Shown in pieces: positions 6,136 to 8,498 of a DNA stretch of 8,498 nt (positions within the stretch are counted from its first letter, which is position 1; every line of letters starts with the position of its first letter). The DNA is from Spirochaetota bacterium. GTDB lineage: Bacteria > Spirochaetota > UBA4802 > JAFGJZ01. Under the pieces are notes generated by a model. The model worked only from the letters and a program-made list of their open reading frames with translations, was not told where the DNA came from and made no database searches. The stretch covers positions 1 to 8,498 of the forward strand of contig JAEWVL010000412.1 of the NCBI GenBank assembly GCA_023396665.1. The letters are read 5' to 3'. The position numbers were made by a program, and so were the translations under genes.

Positions 6136-7275
6136 TCACTCGCCGGTGTTGTCCCAGTGCGGATAATCGCTTAACAATTTCTTCATTTTAAAATGCGCTT
6201 CGACCCACCCGATCAGCTCGGGGCTGAGGCTCAGGTCTCTGGCCTGTGAGGGATTCTCGAGATTGAAGGTCTGCACCGCTCCGTCGGGGGCGTGCAGTGT
6301 CAGTTTACGGGGCAGTCCCGTTGCGCTGAAATCGACCGCATCGCCGCCGTAATGCGACGAATTCAAAGCTCCCTTTTCCGTGGCGTAGACGACATCATAG
6401 ACCTCAGCCATCTCGCGTGCCGCCTCTGCGGTTTTTTTCCAGTCGCCCTCGTATTGCCACTTTATCGGAACATTGAGTTCGTGCTCCGTATTTATACGCT
6501 CCAGTTTCTTGACGATGGCCTTGAGCTGTTTTTCATTTTCGGCACGCGAGAGTTCAAAGCAAGCCCACATGAGATAGCCGCGACGCCTGTTTCGCACCGA
6601 CGAATTGATCGAGACGATCGCCCCCTGCGCGCGAAGCTGCCGTACAAGCGATCGTATTCTTGCCGCAAAGCGTGTTCCCTTTTCGGTGCGTCTGAAAGCG
6701 GCGTAATGGCTCTTCTCGCTTACCGGATCCATATAGCGTTTCGCCCAGCCGGCGCCAAGATAGGCGCCGTCTTTTGCAGGAACGACACCGTCGAAGGTCA
6801 TGGGCTTGTCCAGCGGAATCGTTCTTGGCTCACTTCCATAAACCCTGGGCTTGTTGAAAAACACATCGTCCGGATGCAGCAGTATGCCGGCATTTCGCGC
6901 GCGCGAGCTTGTGACCCAGACGACACCGCTCAGTTTTTTCTGCGCGATCAAATCGTCGAGAAAATAGAGAAAGTCTTCGCCGTCGACCGGCTTGTTCAGC
7001 GCCTCACGCAAAGCACGCACGGGGATATCGTTCTCACAGCGATCCGCAAAGCGCCTCAGGCGCGCTCCGTCTATCCAGTTTTCCGCAAAAAAGAAACGAA
7101 ACTCACCGATTTCTGCAGAAGCCTGCCGCAGCATCCCGGCATACGATGCGGGCTTCAGCACATCCCATTTTCTGTCGGGTATGAGCCCGGGGATATCAGA
7201 AGCCAGGGCCGATTGCCGCAGGAGCGGGCAGCTAATAATCAACAGCATCAGTGGAACTACAGCTTTGAATCTCAT
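6136..7275 (-). CDS. Exported M15-like (D-Ala-D-Ala carboxypeptidase/VanY-type) zinc peptidase
   Basis: Numbered from the ATG at 7275, the protein has 379 residues. That start is chosen over an in-frame GTG at 7371 because a signal peptide follows at once (MRFKAVVPLMLLIISC...) and GGTGA lies 4 nt upstream. Cleavage could be after A25 (ALA-S), or, as a lipoprotein, before C16 (LLIIS-C). The C-terminal part carries the M15 zinc motif S307-H308-x-G-G-D-A-V-D315-F and, near the end, D370-Y-P-H373-W-D. These are the expected places for two His and one Asp zinc ligands and the acidic catalytic residue (usually Glu, here D370). Family members cut D-amino-acid-containing peptides in peptidoglycan. 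The first 200 residues are unlike short M15 enzymes and of unknown role; RNRRRGYLMWACFE lies between the two parts. No promoter was found upstream. It is on the same strand as, and 100 bp ahead of, the Nif11-like gene, without clear functional connection. Confidence 0.72.
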   Translation of the reverse strand: MRFKAVVPLMLLIISCPLLRQSALASDIPGLIPDRKWDVLKPASYAGMLRQASAEIGEFRFFFAENWIDGARLRRFADRCENDIPVRALREALNKPVDGEDFLYFLDDLIAQKKLSGVVWVTSSRARNAGILLHPDDVFFNKPRVYGSEPRTIPLDKPMTFDGVVPAKDGAYLGAGWAKRYMDPVSEKSHYAAFRRTEKGTRFAARIRSLVRQLRAQGAIVSINSSVRNRRRGYLMWACFELSRAENEKQLKAIVKKLERINTEHELNVPIKWQYEGDWKKTAEAAREMAEVYDVVYATEKGALNSSHYGGDAVDFSATGLPRKLTLHAPDGAVQTFNLENPSQARDLSLSPELIGWVEAHFKMKKLLSDYPHWDNTGE

Positions 7276-7397
7276 TTTATCACCATTCAGCGTCAGATAC
7301 AGGATTTTGCCAAAAAGCAGGCGGACAGCCCGGACAATTATCACCGGCAAGAACTTCAGCCCGTATTTCACCGGAATTACTCGAAGTCAGGGTTGCC

Positions 7398-7409
7398 TTG
7401 ATTAATCAA
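7398..7409. promoter_or_regulatory. 12-bp perfect palindrome TTGATTAATCAA (operator candidate)
   Basis: The sequence reads the same on both strands. It lies in the 299-bp divergent region and coincides with the -35 of the proposed transporter promoter, a usual place for a dimeric repressor site. No second copy was noticed in the region. Confidence 0.4.
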
Positions 7410-7426
7410 CTGAGTATTTCGATAAT
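7398..7426 (+). promoter_or_regulatory. Possible sigma-70 promoter of the EamA transporter gene
   Basis: TTGATT (7398-7403) and GATAAT (7421-7426) are 17 bp apart, with 4 of 6 and 5 of 6 consensus matches. The start would be near 7433, leaving a leader of about 140 nt before the ATG at 7575. The leader is AT-rich to about 7500 (tatattaaaac, ttcattttaatag) and then mixed; no riboswitch-like fold was recognised. Confidence 0.35.
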
Positions 7427-7574
7427 TTGTCCAGTAAAAATATATTAAAACAAACCACCAAAATGTTCATTTTAATAGTTTAATTTGTCAGAAACACCAA
7501 GCCTCCCGGAAACAGTAAAAGGCTTGATCAATGCAAACCGACAGATTCTGTGACGGGATGAACAGGAGACTTCT

Positions 7575-8498
7575 ATGATAATCTCAAAAGAAAAGGGCAA
7601 GGTCAAGCTTAATGGTATTTTTCATCTGTTCGTCGTTTACTTTGTCTGGAGTACGACCTATCTTGCGATCAGGCTCGGTGTCAAAGAGGGCGCGGGCATC
7701 GGCCCGTTCTTCTTTATCGCCGGTCGCGTCTTCTGCGCCTCATTGATACTCTTTGCCATTTCTTTCATCAGGAAAGACCGCATCCGCATACACAGGCACG
7801 AATTTCTGCCGCTGCTTTCGGGCGCCGTTTTTTTATGGGCAATGGGTAACGGCTTTATCGTTATCGCCGAACAGAAAATCAGTTCGGGCTTTGCCGGTAT
7901 CATCGTCGCCACCGCTCCCGTATGGGCGGCGCTTTTTGATTCGCTTTTTTCAAGAAAAGCGCCGCGGCCGCTTGTGATGGCCTCGATCGCACTCGGTTTT
8001 TTCGGACTGGCGATAGTGCTGCGGGGAGAGATTCTGCGGGGAATTCACGCCGATCCCTTTTCCGTTTTCCTCGCCGTTGCCGGTTCTGTCAGCTGGGCCT
8101 TCGGTATGAACATACAGAAACGCCAGCCCCTCACCCTGTCGGCGATCAGCTCGTCGGCCTACCAGCAGTTTTTCGCGGGAATACTTGTCTTTCTCACCGC
8201 GTTATTGTTCAGGGAAAAAATTCCCTCGCCGACGACATCGGCTCTTCTGGCCTGGATCTATCTTATAATTGTCGGCTCGGTGATCGCCTTTACCTCGTTT
8301 GTAAAAATGCTTCGCCTGCTACCCATCCCCCTAGCGACCACCTACGCCTATGTGAACCCCGTCTTCGCACTCATTCTCGGCTGCATTTTTCTGGGCGAGC
8401 GCATCGATGCGTATACCGTCGGCGGCATGCTGATCGTACTGTCCGGTGTCGCAGGCATCTACTACGGTCAGTTCAGCGACAGTACAAAAGTCATGAAA
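7575..8498 (+). CDS. EamA/DMT-superfamily transporter (3' end just outside window)
   Basis: The frame is open from the ATG at 7575 to the right edge, giving 308 residues, about the full family length, so only a few codons should be missing. ACAGGAGA (7562-7569) is a good ribosome site. The hydrophobic protein shows the two-fold EamA repeat, roughly residues 14-150 and 160-302. Repeat 1 has VYFVWSTTYLAIRLGV near 21-36, typical of YedA/RhaT-like members, then IAGRV and ATAPVWAALFDSLF. Repeat 2 has SWAFGMNIQKR, IVGSVIAFTSFVKML, TTYAYVNPVFA and the conserved L-G-E275-R before the last helix (VGGMLIVLSGVAGIYYG). It is an inner-membrane carrier, usually an exporter of metabolites or amino acids in this superfamily; the substrate cannot be inferred. 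It is transcribed away from the M15-like gene. Confidence 0.9.
   Translation, partial: MIISKEKGKVKLNGIFHLFVVYFVWSTTYLAIRLGVKEGAGIGPFFFIAGRVFCASLILFAISFIRKDRIRIHRHEFLPLLSGAVFLWAMGNGFIVIAEQKISSGFAGIIVATAPVWAALFDSLFSRKAPRPLVMASIALGFFGLAIVLRGEILRGIHADPFSVFLAVAGSVSWAFGMNIQKRQPLTLSAISSSAYQQFFAGILVFLTALLFREKIPSPTTSALLAWIYLIIVGSVIAFTSFVKMLRLLPIPLATTYAYVNPVFALILGCIFLGERIDAYTVGGMLIVLSGVAGIYYGQFSDSTKVMK

Noticed and set aside
7276..7371. Upstream GTG start of the M15-like gene
   Set aside because: It has no good ribosome site and adds 32 residues before a clear signal peptide.
6292..7401. 369-codon open frame on the + strand
   Set aside because: It lies antisense to the M15-like gene, which has a signal peptide and zinc motifs; the + frame shows no domain and no ribosome site.
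1..8498. CRISPR array, tRNA or rRNA gene, insertion sequence or attachment site
   Set aside because: No regularly spaced repeats, no cloverleaf or rRNA-like stretch, no transposase or integrase reading frame and no terminal inverted repeats were seen.

Overview
The window looks like a bacterial chromosome segment of moderate GC. The strongest lineage hint is the large sensor gene: a periplasmic domain, a 7TM unit, a histidine kinase, a receiver and a SpoIIE-type phosphatase in one chain. That architecture is common in spirochaetes, notably Leptospirales. The assignment is an inference from architecture only.

Layout from left to right. (1) The 3' end of a carbon-nitrogen hydrolase gene (+, cut by the window edge). 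(2) Two + strand genes 65 bp apart: an isoprenoid-synthase-fold protein (404-1384) and a radical SAM protein with a SPASM-like C-terminus (1450-2490). (3) Converging on them from the right, a - strand unit with a 69-residue Nif11-like peptide gene (6035-5826) followed after 8 bp by the 1082-residue sensor kinase/phosphatase (5817-2569). (4) A - strand gene for an exported M15-like metallopeptidase (7275-6136). (5) A 299-bp divergent intergenic region. (6) An EamA/DMT-family transporter (+, 7575 to the right edge, lacking only its last codons).

The most interesting reading is that regions 2 and 3 form one system. Nif11-like peptides are known precursors (leader peptides) of ribosomally made, modified peptides, and radical SAM/SPASM enzymes are common modifiers of such precursors. 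Here the candidate precursor is co-transcribed with a membrane sensor whose output is a SpoIIE-type phosphatase, and the candidate enzyme pair converges on it. A modified peptide acting as a signal, or a peptide whose processing is reported to the sensor, would explain the layout, but this is inference. No dedicated leader peptidase/exporter and no RRE (PqqD-like) domain is visible.

Regulatory structure is rich. A perfect TTGACA-16-TATAAT promoter and a strong GGAGGT site precede the peptide gene. The 11-bp word CAGACTATAGT occurs once beside that -10 and again near the end of the peptide gene. The radical SAM start codon and Shine-Dalgarno sequence lie in one arm of a hairpin. A 12-bp palindrome overlaps the likely -35 of the transporter gene.
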